Shown here: piece after piece, positions 8,149-14,899 of the stretch
Numbering within the stretch: position 1 is the stretch's first letter
Layout: the number at the start of each line of letters is the position of its first letter
Virus record (IMG/VR): IMGVR_UViG_3300044715_000113
Coordinates: 1-38,174 of that record
From: a virus
DNA: 38,174 nucleotides
Direction: 5' to 3' (one strand)
Program-made: the position numbers and the translations under genes
The notes under the pieces: generated by a model
The model's input: the letters and a program-made list of their open reading frames with translations, nothing else
Databases searched by the model: none
What the model was told of the DNA's origin: nothing

Positions 8149-8188
8149 TTGGGGCGGTGAGTTCAGGAGTGCTACCTGACCGCCCCAA
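8149..8188. other. Strong hairpin upstream of the early genes
   Basis: A perfect 10-bp inverted repeat TTGGGGCGGT / ACCGCCCCAA (8149-8158, 8179-8188) encloses a second 4-bp stem CAGG/CCTG (8164-8167, 8175-8178). No T-run follows on either strand, so it is not an ordinary terminator. It lies between a terminator and the first early gene and may be a leader structure or protein-binding site. Confidence 0.7.
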
Positions 8189-8213
8189 CACAAAATTGTC
8201 GGAGAGGCAAACA

Positions 8214-8450
8214 ATGTCATTGAAAGATGAGATAGAAGCGCTGGCTAAAGAAAGAAATCATTACGGTGGGTGCGCATGGAAAGCCTTGTGCGACAAGTTG
8301 CCGCCAGAGGATCTAAAAGCGCTTGAAGCCGCTATTAACAAGGGTATTTCAACAAAGATCCTTGTAACAGCATTGAGGCGTGAAGGATACAGAACAAGCA
8401 ATGATTCATACGTCAATCACAAACGCGGTAATTGCTCTTGCGCAAAGTGA
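8214..8450 (+). CDS. Small putative DNA-binding protein
   Basis: A 78-residue protein. ATG at 8214 is preceded by GGAGAGG, which decides this start over an upstream alternative. The C-terminal half (ISTKILVTALRREGYRTSNDSYVNHKRG) looks like a helix-turn-helix in which the second helix is followed by a basic strand. It ends with a Cys pair (NCSC). It is the first gene of the early block and could be regulatory. The HTH reading is by eye. Confidence 0.6.
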   Translation: MSLKDEIEALAKERNHYGGCAWKALCDKLPPEDLKALEAAINKGISTKILVTALRREGYRTSNDSYVNHKRGNCSCAK

Positions 8451-8692
8451 GTGAAGTGCTTGAAGAAAGAGAGTATGAATACGGTTCAGCGCATGAAAAC
8501 TTTGCGCGCGCTGGTCGTGGTTGGGGCGCGCTGCTAGGGATTGACGATATACCCGCATGGCAAGTTGCTTTAATGATGGATTTTTTCAAGTCTGTGCGTT
8601 GCGTGGCAAATCCAGCGCATGAAGATAGTTGGCTTGACAAGCAGGGCTACACCCAACACGGCCTAGAGATAGCGATGACTGATGAGCCTTGA
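8447..8692 (+). CDS. DUF6378-like hypothetical protein
   Basis: An 81-residue protein if it starts at GTG 8447, which overlaps the upstream stop as GTGA. A TTG at 8432 is also in frame. The pattern EYEYGSAHENFARAGRGWGALL, then WQVALMMDFFKSVR, then PAHEDSWLDKQGY resembles a small phage family usually annotated DUF6378, whose conserved His/Asp/Asn residues suggest metal binding. The biochemical function is not established. Confidence 0.65.
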   Translation: MSEVLEEREYEYGSAHENFARAGRGWGALLGIDDIPAWQVALMMDFFKSVRCVANPAHEDSWLDKQGYTQHGLEIAMTDEP

Positions 8693-9716
8693 AAAAAGTC
8701 TGTCTGAACTTCCTGAAAATATTGAGTCGCAAGATGTTGTAGAACTGCGCCAAGCCTTAATGCGACTTCAAAAACAATTAAAGCAAGCCAAAGAACGCAC
8801 AGAGGATCTAGTCAGCACAACGCACCAAGCCGCGTATGACGCAATGATTACTATGGGTAAAGTTGCTAACGTACCCGCCCCAGTAGCAGACAAGCGCAAG
8901 ACAAAGGCTGAAGTTGCTCTTTGGCACATGACCGATTGGCAAGGCGCAAAACGCACTACCTCATACAACAGTGAAGTAATGCGAACCCGCGTACTGGAGT
9001 TTGCTGAAAAAGCAGTTCACATCACGGAGATCCAGCGCGCTAATCACCCAGTCAAAGAGTGCTACATATTGTTTGGCGGCGACATGGTTGAGGGTTTGTT
9101 CAACTTCCCTAGCCAAGCGTTTGAAATTGATTCAACCTTATTTGAGCAATACGTCAATGTATCTCGACTTTGCGTTGATGTTGTCCGTTACGCGCTCGCC
9201 AATTATGAGAAGGTCACGGTAGTTCCTGAGTGGGGCAATCATGGTCGTATCGGATCTAAGCGCGACAATGTGCCGCGTTCAGACAACTTTGATCGTATGT
9301 GTTACGAATTAGCCCGCCAGTTACTCGCTGGTGAGAAGCGTCTATCATGGCAAGAGTGTCCAGAGGATATTCAGCGTGTTGAGATTGGCGCATATCGCGC
9401 GCTTTTGATTCATGGAGATGAAGTTGGCCGCAATGGGTTTGCTAGTCCAGGCGCGATTGTTCAACACGCCAACAGGTGGCGCTCAGGATCTTATCCTTGG
9501 GAGTTCAGAGATGTTTACATCGGCCATTATCACACGCACGCGGAGTGGGCTATGGCTAACGGGCTTGGTAGCGTGTATCAGACGGGTTCTACTGAATCAG
9601 ACAATAGATACGCTGGAGTCAATCTTGCGGCGAGCGCTACGCCTTCACAGAGGCTTCATTTTGTGGATCCAAACAAAGGTAGAGTCACCGCTGTCTATAA
9701 AGTTTGGTTAGATTGA
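8682..9716 (+). CDS. Calcineurin-like metallophosphoesterase
   Basis: A 344-residue phosphoesterase. After a helical, coiled-coil-like N-terminus (about residues 1-50), metal-binding motifs appear in order: ALWHMTDWQ, FGGDMVEG, WGNHGRIG, IHGDEVG and YIGHYHTH. These fit the dimetal centre of the calcineurin/Mre11 superfamily, with GNH as the signature. Such phage enzymes may act as nucleases or phosphodiesterases in replication or repair; the substrate is unknown. The start overlaps the previous gene by 11 bases. Confidence 0.82.
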   Translation: MSLEKSLSELPENIESQDVVELRQALMRLQKQLKQAKERTEDLVSTTHQAAYDAMITMGKVANVPAPVADKRKTKAEVALWHMTDWQGAKRTTSYNSEVMRTRVLEFAEKAVHITEIQRANHPVKECYILFGGDMVEGLFNFPSQAFEIDSTLFEQYVNVSRLCVDVVRYALANYEKVTVVPEWGNHGRIGSKRDNVPRSDNFDRMCYELARQLLAGEKRLSWQECPEDIQRVEIGAYRALLIHGDEVGRNGFASPGAIVQHANRWRSGSYPWEFRDVYIGHYHTHAEWAMANGLGSVYQTGSTESDNRYAGVNLAASATPSQRLHFVDPNKGRVTAVYKVWLD

Positions 9717-9726
9717 AAAACCAAAA

Positions 9727-9761
9727 AAACTAAAAAAATCGTGGCGAGTCGTGGCGAGTCG
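9727..9761 (-). promoter_or_regulatory. Reverse-oriented copy of the phage promoter/operator element with doubled site
   Basis: On the + strand the 10-bp unit GTGGCGAGTC occurs twice in tandem (9741-9750, 9751-9760). Read on the minus strand each contains CGACTCGCC. The proximal copy is followed, after exactly 10 bases, by TAGTTT (9732-9727), the same spacing as CGACTCGCC to TAGACT at 14807 and 16590. It may be an antisense promoter into the phosphoesterase gene or a binding site only. Confidence 0.5.
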
Positions 9762-9817
9762 CGCAAAACTTAAACAAGGATTTGTTAGTTTTCAAAAGTC
9801 GCAAAAACCCAATCCGC

Positions 9818-9823
9818 TAAAAT
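9818..9823 (+). promoter_or_regulatory. Possible -10 box for the gene at 9868
   Basis: TAAAAT lies about 45 bases upstream of the ATG. No convincing -35 hexamer is seen at 16-18 bases. A short inverted repeat TAGATC / GATCTA (9829-9834, 9849-9854) follows in the presumed leader, next to the ribosome site. Confidence 0.35.
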
Positions 9824-9867
9824 AGTCTTAGATCCTGAAAGTATCGGAGATCTAGGAAGGCAAGCAA

Positions 9868-10335
9868 ATGAGTGATTCAATACTCTGGTGTAGTAAATCA
9901 TCAAGTCTACGCCACCCAAAAGAAACTTGGGAGCAAGGCAGAAAGCGTTACCTAACTACAGAGCAATACAAGATTGCGGCAAAAACTCGTATTGAATTTT
10001 CAAAATGGGCTAAAGCCAATAAATACGCCTACGAATGTAACGGTGTTCAACAAACCAATTACGGTTCGTTCGGTATGTCTTGGCACAACGATTGCTGTGA
10101 CCAGTTATTAAAATGGCGCAAACCGATTTTGGAGTGTTTGGCGATTTGGGCTAAAGAAGTAGCCACGCTTGAAGAATTAGAAATTCAAGCCGAACATGCG
10201 TTAAGACTGCTTCAGCGAGTCAAGGCTGAGGAAGTTCCATACTCAAAAGAAAATAACAAAGCAGCAACAGCAAGATGGCGCAAGCACCGTCAGTTATGGC
10301 TTGACATGATCTCGATTCACAAGTCCAACCTCTGA
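9868..10335 (+). CDS. Hypothetical early protein
   Basis: A 155-residue soluble, largely helical protein rich in Lys, Trp and Glu, with scattered Cys (about residues 8, 57, 76-77 and 90) that do not form a clear zinc motif. A good ribosome site (AGGAAGG) precedes the ATG. It stands alone, with a regulatory region upstream and a terminator downstream, so it is probably its own transcription unit. I do not recognise its family. Confidence 0.7.
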   Translation: MSDSILWCSKSSSLRHPKETWEQGRKRYLTTEQYKIAAKTRIEFSKWAKANKYAYECNGVQQTNYGSFGMSWHNDCCDQLLKWRKPILECLAIWAKEVATLEELEIQAEHALRLLQRVKAEEVPYSKENNKAATARWRKHRQLWLDMISIHKSNL

Positions 10336-10350
10336 CCCAAGCATAATCAG

Positions 10351-10392
10351 ATACCCCGTAGGATTGCCCTTCTACGGGGTATTTGCTTGTTT
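10351..10392 (+). terminator. Terminator between convergent genes
   Basis: A perfect 11-bp stem ATACCCCGTAG / CTACGGGGTAT (10351-10361, 10372-10382) with a 10-base loop is followed by TTGCTTGTTT. It ends the + strand gene at 9868 and may also stop the minus-strand gene at 10391, though the minus side lacks a T-run. Confidence 0.85.
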
Positions 10393-10594
10393 AGAAATCG
10401 TCATCCTCATCAAAGTCGTCATACGGCACTTTTGTTATATCAACACCGCTTTCTTTTGCGGCTTGGATTGCTGAGATGAATACAATCATGGCGCGATTAG
10501 CCAAATCACTTATTTGATCTGGGTACGCCAATTCCGACTCAACCTCAACAATTAAATTGTGAAGGCTTACATGAACCCTTGCTTGTCCAGCCAT
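10391..10594 (-). CDS. Sole minus-strand gene, hypothetical acidic protein
   Basis: A 67-residue protein if translated from the ATG at 10594, which has AGGGG eight bases upstream; an ATG at 10600 would add two residues. It begins MAGQARVHVSLHNLIVEVESE and ends in a very acidic tail (YDDFDEDDDF). Its upstream region is shared, head to head, with the + strand gene at 10741 and contains the CGACTCGCC element. Being the only leftward gene, set next to an operator, it could be a regulator, but no DNA-binding motif is visible and its fold is not recognised. Confidence 0.65.
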   Translation of the reverse strand: MAGQARVHVSLHNLIVEVESELAYPDQISDLANRAMIVFISAIQAAKESGVDITKVPYDDFDEDDDF

Positions 10595-10629
10595 AGTCAT
10601 CACCCCTGTGCCTAGTATCGCACCTATCG

Positions 10630-10669
10630 AAAAAAGATTTTCGCGACTCGCCAAGCGCAATCCTAGACT
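10630..10669 (+). promoter_or_regulatory. Phage promoter/operator element C
   Basis: In order: an A/T tract AAAAAAGATTTT (10630-10641), a -35-like TTCGCG (10640-10645), CGACTCGCC (10644-10652) and a -10-like TAGACT (10664-10669) with an 18-base spacer, followed by TTTT. The same arrangement recurs at 14792 and 16574. It should drive the gene at 10741 and could be bound by a regulator through CGACTCGCC. Confidence 0.7.
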
Positions 10670-10740
10670 TTTGCGAGATTACGGTCAATAATTACGCCCA
10701 ACAGGGGTAATCCTGCCCCCAATACTGAAAGAAGGCAAGC

Positions 10741-11292
10741 ATGGCAAAGTTCGATTTGTCCGATTACGAAACGGTTGAACAGCGTTTGACCCGTTTCTGG
10801 GCGGCGCACCCTGAAGGCAGAGTGCTGACCGATATTGTGTTTCAAGATGAGCGCAGGTTCATTTGTAAGACAGAGATCTATTTTGACCGCGATGATATGA
10901 CCCCAGTTGCTTCGGGTCACGCTGAAGAGATCGTAGGTGCTTCACCTGTAAACCGATCATCAGCCCTAGAAAACTGCGAAACCTCATCAACAGGTAGAGC
11001 GTTAGCCAACTGTAACTTTGCGTCAAGCGGCAAGCGCCCAAGTCGTGAGGAAATGGACAAGGTTCAGCGTTATCAGACTGAGCCGCGTCAGACCGCCAAA
11101 CCAAAGACAGAACGTATTTACTCTGCGTCTGAATTGGATCTTGTAACAGCCATGATTGAATCGGCTAAAGCGATCACTGAAAAAGATGAACTGAAATTGA
11201 TCTGGTCAAGCCATGAAGATCTACTTGACGCGCCTAGCAACGGCACAACCTTGCGTAACGTCATTATTCAGCGCGTGGCGGATCTGACATGA
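10741..11292 (+). CDS. Putative single-strand DNA annealing protein
   Basis: A 183-residue protein. The N-terminal part (MAKFDLSDYETVEQRLTRFW) leads into a beta region (ERRFICKTEIYFDRD) and then SPVNRSSALENCETSSTGRALANCNFA. This ALENxETSxxGRALA motif is characteristic of phage proteins related to Erf/Sak-type annealing proteins (Rad52-like superfamily). The C-terminal third is helical and variable. It lies in an operon with a Cas4-like nuclease and a RusA resolvase, a usual recombination set. The ATG follows GAAGG and promoter element C. A different ssDNA-binding role is possible. Confidence 0.6.
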   Translation: MAKFDLSDYETVEQRLTRFWAAHPEGRVLTDIVFQDERRFICKTEIYFDRDDMTPVASGHAEEIVGASPVNRSSALENCETSSTGRALANCNFASSGKRPSREEMDKVQRYQTEPRQTAKPKTERIYSASELDLVTAMIESAKAITEKDELKLIWSSHEDLLDAPSNGTTLRNVIIQRVADLT

Positions 11293-11657
11293 GCCTTGAC
11301 GCACCACATCTACCCTACGCGGGCACATCAGGCTGGTCTGGATCTGAGGCCAGCAAAGAGCGCGCTATTCAAGCCGACAAAAGCGGTCAAACACGCGCCC
11401 GTCAAAAATACACATCTATCACAGTTGCTCAATCTGGTGAAAATGGATTGACTTGGAAGGAACTAAGTGAAATCACAGGCTGGCACCACGGTATTTCCTC
11501 TGGCGTCTTATCGGTACTACACAAACAAGGTGAAGTGGTACGACTCAAAGAACGGCGTAACCGTTCAAGTGTCTATGTCCACCCTCTTTTTCAATTTGGG
11601 CGACCAATCGCTGAACGTAAAACAAAGTCATGTAAGCATTGTGGGGGTCAATTATGA
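11289..11657 (+). CDS. Winged-helix DNA-binding protein with C-terminal zinc knuckle
   Basis: A 122-residue protein whose start overlaps the previous stop (ATGA). The PHLPYAGTSGWSGSEAS N-terminus recurs in small HTH proteins of actinophages. Residues about 40-95 (GENGLTWKELSEITGWHHGISSGVLSVLHKQGEVVRLKERRNRSSVYV) read as a winged helix. The end has CKHCGG, half a zinc-binding site. It is probably a transcription or replication-associated DNA-binding protein. Confidence 0.75.
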   Translation: MSLDAPHLPYAGTSGWSGSEASKERAIQADKSGQTRARQKYTSITVAQSGENGLTWKELSEITGWHHGISSGVLSVLHKQGEVVRLKERRNRSSVYVHPLFQFGRPIAERKTKSCKHCGGQL

Positions 11658-11875
11658 GTCAGAAAAAGTTTGAACCGTCTATGGGGTACATGGTCACTAT
11701 TGACCAGCAGTGCCACGCTGTTGTCCGTCTAGCGGGCTTAATTGAAATTGACCCAGTAGTGCTTGGGCAATCATTAGAAAAGTCAGGATACAGGCTTGAA
11801 GCAGATCCGTTTGACCTGTCTGCCGACACTGTAAAAGTAATCGCCAGACGATTAGAAGTTGAGGCTAACAAATGA
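11654..11875 (+). CDS. Hypothetical protein
   Basis: A 73-residue protein. ATG 11654 overlaps the upstream stop (ATGA) and is preceded by GGGGG; an in-frame TTG at 11639 is less likely. The mixed alpha/beta sequence ends in a helix (DTVKVIARRLEVEANK). No motif is recognised. It belongs to a tightly packed early operon. Confidence 0.65.
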   Translation: MSQKKFEPSMGYMVTIDQQCHAVVRLAGLIEIDPVVLGQSLEKSGYRLEADPFDLSADTVKVIARRLEVEANK

Positions 11876-12231
11876 GCCAAATCGTAACCCCGCAAATGAT
11901 TGAACAGCGTTTGCGGGATCTGTCGCGTGAGGTGGATCAATCTCACAAAGATCTATCAGAAGCAGAGAACCAATACTTCACGATCAAGGCTAGGTATGAA
12001 CTGGCTTTGGCTCACGCTCGACTTTCATTGGCGGGATCTAAAGACATCAAACTCACTGTCGGAGAAAGAGCCGACATGGCGTTGGTTAGCACTGAAGATC
12101 TACACATGAAAATGGCTACTGCTGAGGCGCTTGTTCGCGCTTCACGGGCTAACGCTTCCCGTATCCGCGTTCAAGTGGACATAGCCAGATCTATCGGCAC
12201 GTCAGTTCGCACCAGTATGGATCTCGCATGA
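11872..12231 (+). CDS. Hypothetical coiled-coil protein
   Basis: A 119-residue, almost entirely helical protein with a coiled-coil-like first half (IEQRLRDLSREVDQSHKDLSEAENQYF) and a basic C-terminal half. ATGA overlaps join it to both neighbours. No enzymatic signature is seen; a structural or accessory role in the replication/recombination operon is possible. Confidence 0.65.
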   Translation: MSQIVTPQMIEQRLRDLSREVDQSHKDLSEAENQYFTIKARYELALAHARLSLAGSKDIKLTVGERADMALVSTEDLHMKMATAEALVRASRANASRIRVQVDIARSIGTSVRTSMDLA

Positions 12232-12416
12232 GTCAGTATTCAATGGAAACCATTAGGGCTTTAGCCCGCCAAGAAGGAATTAACTGGGCGCGAGCGCAGA
12301 TTGCTCAGGAGATCTTAAAACTGAATCCAGAGAACCCAGACATTATGTTTACAACAGGCTTTATTAGAGCCAAATTTGCGGCGGTCAAAATTGCGTTAGG
12401 AGAAAGTAATGACTGA
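12228..12416 (+). CDS. Hypothetical small protein
   Basis: A 62-residue helical protein (METIRALARQEGINWARAQIAQEIL...) between ATGA-linked neighbours. No known domain can be assigned. Conservation of the operon packing supports that it is translated. Confidence 0.6.
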   Translation: MSQYSMETIRALARQEGINWARAQIAQEILKLNPENPDIMFTTGFIRAKFAAVKIALGESND

Positions 12417-13080
12417 TCTAGGAGAACTGCTAGTCAAATCATTGAAAGGGTACGACAAGCAACGTGATAGAAGCCAACAGGTTGAACTTGGCCCAAGTTC
12501 TATTGGTGGCTGTCGCAGACGCGCTTGGCATGAATTGAAACAGACCCCTGAAACCAATCCTGATACAGAGTCATTGGCGGCGATACTTGGCACGTTTATT
12601 CATGGCGGGATTGAGAAGGCAATTAGGCGTGAGGATCCATTTGGCGACAATTTTATGATTGAAGTCGAAGTCCAACACGGTAATCTCAAAGGCCATTGCG
12701 ATTTATTTATCAAAGACAAGGGTATTGTTGTGGATTGGAAAACCACCAAGGTCAAGTCACTGCGCTATTTCCCCTCAAAACAACAGCGCTGGCAAGTTCA
12801 GATTTACGGCTGGCTATTGACACAAATCGGTCATACGGTCAATCATGTGTCATTAGTTGCGATCCCGCGTGACGGCGAAATGGCAGACATCAAGGTTCAT
12901 ATAGAACCTTACGACTCGCTGGTCGCAGAAGCGGGGCTTTCTTGGTTAGAGGAACTAAAGTTGGTCGTGGCTGAGGATCTTGCCCCGCCAGAGCCAGAGG
13001 AAAGTCTTTTTTTCTGTACCAAGTATTGCTCTTACTACGACCCGACAGGAGAAGTTGGTTGCCCAAGTATGAAGAAGTAA
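12409..13080 (+). CDS. Cas4/RecB-like PD-(D/E)XK nuclease
   Basis: A 223-residue nuclease. His65 (GTFIHGG), Asp98 (GHCDLF), Asp109-x-Lys111 (VVDWKTTK) and the QVQIYGW motif near residues 129-135 form the RecB/Cas4 active site. Cys35 (SIGGC) with Cys203, Cys207 and Cys218 near the C-terminus match the four ligands of the iron-sulphur cluster in Cas4/AddB-type enzymes. It probably resects DNA ends for the annealing-protein candidate at 10741. There is no CRISPR array here, so it is a phage recombination exonuclease rather than an adaptation protein. Confidence 0.82.
   Translation: MTDLGELLVKSLKGYDKQRDRSQQVELGPSSIGGCRRRAWHELKQTPETNPDTESLAAILGTFIHGGIEKAIRREDPFGDNFMIEVEVQHGNLKGHCDLFIKDKGIVVDWKTTKVKSLRYFPSKQQRWQVQIYGWLLTQIGHTVNHVSLVAIPRDGEMADIKVHIEPYDSLVAEAGLSWLEELKLVVAEDLAPPEPEESLFFCTKYCSYYDPTGEVGCPSMKK
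13047..13054 (+). promoter_or_regulatory. Ribosome site that sets the whiB start
   Basis: AGGAGAAG lies four bases before TTG at 13059 and inside the end of the nuclease gene. No ATG or GTG is in frame before the first conserved Cys, so this site argues for the TTG start. Confidence 0.65.
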
Positions 13081-13385
13081 ATTGGGATAAAGCGGAATGT
13101 CGCGATATGTGGACTGAACTGTTTTACGTTGTTGAAGAGGAAAGAAACGTTGTTGCGTATGACAACATCAACGCACTGAGATCGGTATGCGCCCGCTGTC
13201 CGATATGGAAGGACTGCCTCACATACGGTTTTGAAAATGAAATCTATGGGGTGTGGGGCGGTCTGACCAGCGTTGAACGCCGATCAATTACGAATCCAGT
13301 CAAGTATCCGCAACAGAGACGGCGAGCAGTGGAGTCAATGGCGACTTTTGGCGTGTCTTTCCAGCAGATCAAGGATTGCGTATGA
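13059..13385 (+). CDS. whiB: WhiB-family iron-sulphur transcription regulator
   Basis: A 108-residue protein from a TTG start. The four ligands Cys14, Cys44, Cys47 and Cys53 have the exact WhiB pattern (C...CxxCxxxxxC), and GVWGG at 64-68 is the family turn before the basic SVERR segment. WhiB proteins hold a 4Fe-4S cluster, bind the principal sigma factor and are confined to Actinobacteria and their phages, which identifies the host group. In phages such as TM4 a WhiB copy alters host gene expression. It overlaps the nuclease gene by 22 bases and the replication gene by four (ATGA). Confidence 0.9.
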   Translation: MPKYEEVNWDKAECRDMWTELFYVVEEERNVVAYDNINALRSVCARCPIWKDCLTYGFENEIYGVWGGLTSVERRSITNPVKYPQQRRRAVESMATFGVSFQQIKDCV

Positions 13386-14182
13386 GTATTCGTCTTATGT
13401 CTGAGGTTTGGCGCACTCAGTTACCCACGGTTGAAAAAATGGTTTTGCTTGTAATCGCTGATCACGCTAACGATGAAGGCACTGAGGCTTGGCCTTCACA
13501 GGCGACTATTGCGGCTAAGGCAAGCGTGAGTGTGAGAACCGTCCAGCGCGCTGTCAATTCGTTGGTCAGTGCTGGGTTTCTGAGGCTCGAAAAACACGCT
13601 GGCGGATCTGCTAATTGTAGAGAGGATCGCAGACCCCACCGCTACACCATTTTGCTCAATTCATTACGGGGCGACTCTGCGCCTACCCGCAAGGTACGGG
13701 GCGACTCTGAAGGCGGTGACGGGGCGACTATCACGCCTGATACGGGGCGACTCTTGCGCCCTAAGAACCTTCCTTTAGAAACACCCTTAGAACCACCCGT
13801 TGGATTTGATGATTTCTGGATTCAATATCCTTTGAAGGTAGGCAAGCAAGCGGCTATGAAGGCTTGGCTTGCTGCGATTAAGTCTGGCGCTGATCCTGCT
13901 ATCGTGATATCAGGCGCTATCACTTATGCGCAAGATCCCAACCGTCACCCGTCATATACCGCGCACCCGACAACGTGGCTCAACGCCGCTAGGTGGGCAG
14001 ATGACCCACTCCCACCCAGAGAGATGACTCTTGATGAAAAGCGGGCGCAGGAAGCCTCACAAGCCAAATTAAGGGCAGAGCAGGAACGTTTGGCGGCAGA
14101 CGCTTGGCGGGCAGAGATGGCTGAGGCTGAGGCTAAAAAATCCCCTATGCCCGACTATGTCCGAAACCTATTGCGCAAGTAG
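13382..14182 (+). CDS. Replication initiation protein (O-like, HTH)
   Basis: A 266-residue protein. ATG 13382 (ATGA overlap, AAGGA six bases upstream) is preferred to TTG 13376. Residues about 1-75 form an HTH_36-type winged helix (WRTQLPTVEKMVLLVIADHAN, QATIAAKASVSVRTVQRAVNSLVSAGFL). A flexible linker (about 95-138) carries four DNA iterons. The C-terminal part has the FWIQYPLKVGKQAAMKAWL pattern typical of phage O/DnaD-like replication proteins, then a Glu/Ala-rich helix. It probably binds the iterons in its own gene and recruits host helicase; no phage helicase or polymerase gene is seen, so replication relies on the host. Confidence 0.82.
   Translation: MSIRLMSEVWRTQLPTVEKMVLLVIADHANDEGTEAWPSQATIAAKASVSVRTVQRAVNSLVSAGFLRLEKHAGGSANCREDRRPHRYTILLNSLRGDSAPTRKVRGDSEGGDGATITPDTGRLLRPKNLPLETPLEPPVGFDDFWIQYPLKVGKQAAMKAWLAAIKSGADPAIVISGAITYAQDPNRHPSYTAHPTTWLNAARWADDPLPPREMTLDEKRAQEASQAKLRAEQERLAADAWRAEMAEAEAKKSPMPDYVRNLLRK
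13665..13754 (+). repeat. Four iterons, candidate replication origin
   Basis: The core ACGGGGCGACT occurs at 13666-13676, 13696-13706, 13719-13729 and 13742-13752. Three copies extend to TACGGGGCGACTCT. Start-to-start distances are 30, 23 and 23 bases, close to whole helical turns. The copies fall in all three reading frames (RGDS twice, DGAT, TGRL), so conservation acts on the DNA. The position inside an O-like gene mirrors the lambda origin. Confidence 0.78.
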
Positions 14183-14233
14183 AGCATAAGGGTTACACTT
14201 ATCGTAATCATTACAGCCCATTGGGGGTGATCA

Positions 14234-14422
14234 ATGGCTAAGATAGAAGCAAAACCAGACATAGTTCAATTTGGCGACACCGTAATCGTAAATAATAATG
14301 AGTATCAAGTTAAATTTATTGATGGCCCAGACAGGATTGGTACATACGATTTTTACTTGATAGACAAGAGTGGACAACCTCACATTGAATTTGTTACAGG
14401 TACAGTTACAATCTGTATGTGA
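14234..14422 (+). CDS. Hypothetical protein
   Basis: A 62-residue protein with an acidic, beta-rich sequence (IVQFGDTVIVNNNEYQVKFIDGPD). A G-rich ribosome site (GGGGGTGA) precedes the ATG. Its stop overlaps the GTG start of rusA. No family is recognised. Confidence 0.6.
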   Translation: MAKIEAKPDIVQFGDTVIVNNNEYQVKFIDGPDRIGTYDFYLIDKSGQPHIEFVTGTVTICM

Positions 14423-14793
14423 TTGAATTTCGTGTTGAAGGTCAGCCTGTGCCCCAAGGGAGCATGAAGGTTATCAATGGACACATAATTCACTCGCAAG
14501 GATCAGCATTAGCCGCTTGGAGATCTGCTATTGCGCTCGCCGCAAAAAAGGCTGGCGCAAAACCTAGTGAGTATCCAATCTCAATGGTCATGGCTTTTAT
14601 CATGCCCAGACCCCGCACAGTAAAAAGACCCGAACCAAGTGTGCCGCCTGATCTTGATAAATTGATCAGAGCCGCATTAGACGCATTGACCGCTATTGCG
14701 TATAAAGATGACGGTCAGGTAACGGAGATCCGAGCCTTGAAAGTTTACGGAGAATACCCTGGCGTTGAAATCAGAATTGTTGAAAAAAAATAA
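14419..14793 (+). CDS. rusA: RusA-family Holliday junction resolvase
   Basis: A 124-residue endonuclease starting at GTG in a GTGA overlap. Hallmarks are PVPQGSMKV near the N-terminus, a basic MPRPRTVKRPEP segment and PDLDKLIRAALDALT with IAYKDDGQV, which supply the conserved Asp residues that bind metal. RusA resolves four-way junctions produced by recombination or replication. It closes the recombination module, and its stop overlaps promoter element A. Confidence 0.85.
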   Translation: MIEFRVEGQPVPQGSMKVINGHIIHSQGSALAAWRSAIALAAKKAGAKPSEYPISMVMAFIMPRPRTVKRPEPSVPPDLDKLIRAALDALTAIAYKDDGQVTEIRALKVYGEYPGVEIRIVEKK

Positions 14794-14831
14794 AAAAGAT
14801 TTTTCACGACTCGCCAAAAAAACACTAGACT
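14792..14831 (+). promoter_or_regulatory. Phage promoter/operator element A
   Basis: AAAAAAGATTTTT (14792-14804, UP-element-like), -35-like TTCACG (14803-14808), CGACTCGCC (14807-14815) and -10-like TAGACT (14826-14831) with a 17-base spacer. A T-run follows. It matches the elements at 10630 and 16574 and should drive the gene at 14900. Confidence 0.72.
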
Positions 14832-14861
14832 TTTTTTTGTTTCAGACGTAGATTTTAGTTA

Positions 14862-14881
14862 TTGAAAGCGGGCGCTTTCAA
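14862..14881 (+). promoter_or_regulatory. Leader hairpin A before the ribosome site
   Basis: TTGAAAGCG-GG-CGCTTTCAA is a perfect 9-bp inverted repeat with a two-base centre. It sits between promoter element A and CTAGGAGGC. A near-identical copy is at 16645, where one pair becomes a G-T wobble. It may be an operator or an mRNA leader structure. Confidence 0.7.
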
Positions 14882-14899
14882 ATCTACTAGGAGGCAAAA

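Noticed and set aside
10663-10920. Minus-strand frame covering the promoter C region and the start of the annealing-protein gene
   Set aside because: It would cover a conserved promoter element and the start of a well-supported + strand gene, has no ribosome site and no recognisable domain.
12409-13080. Cas4 as evidence of a phage CRISPR system
   Set aside because: There is no Cas1, Cas2 or repeat array. Cas4-like nucleases next to annealing proteins are ordinary phage recombination enzymes.
13665-13754. The replication-gene repeats as a protein repeat (RGDS)
   Set aside because: Only two of the four copies share a reading frame, so the conservation is of DNA, not of peptide.
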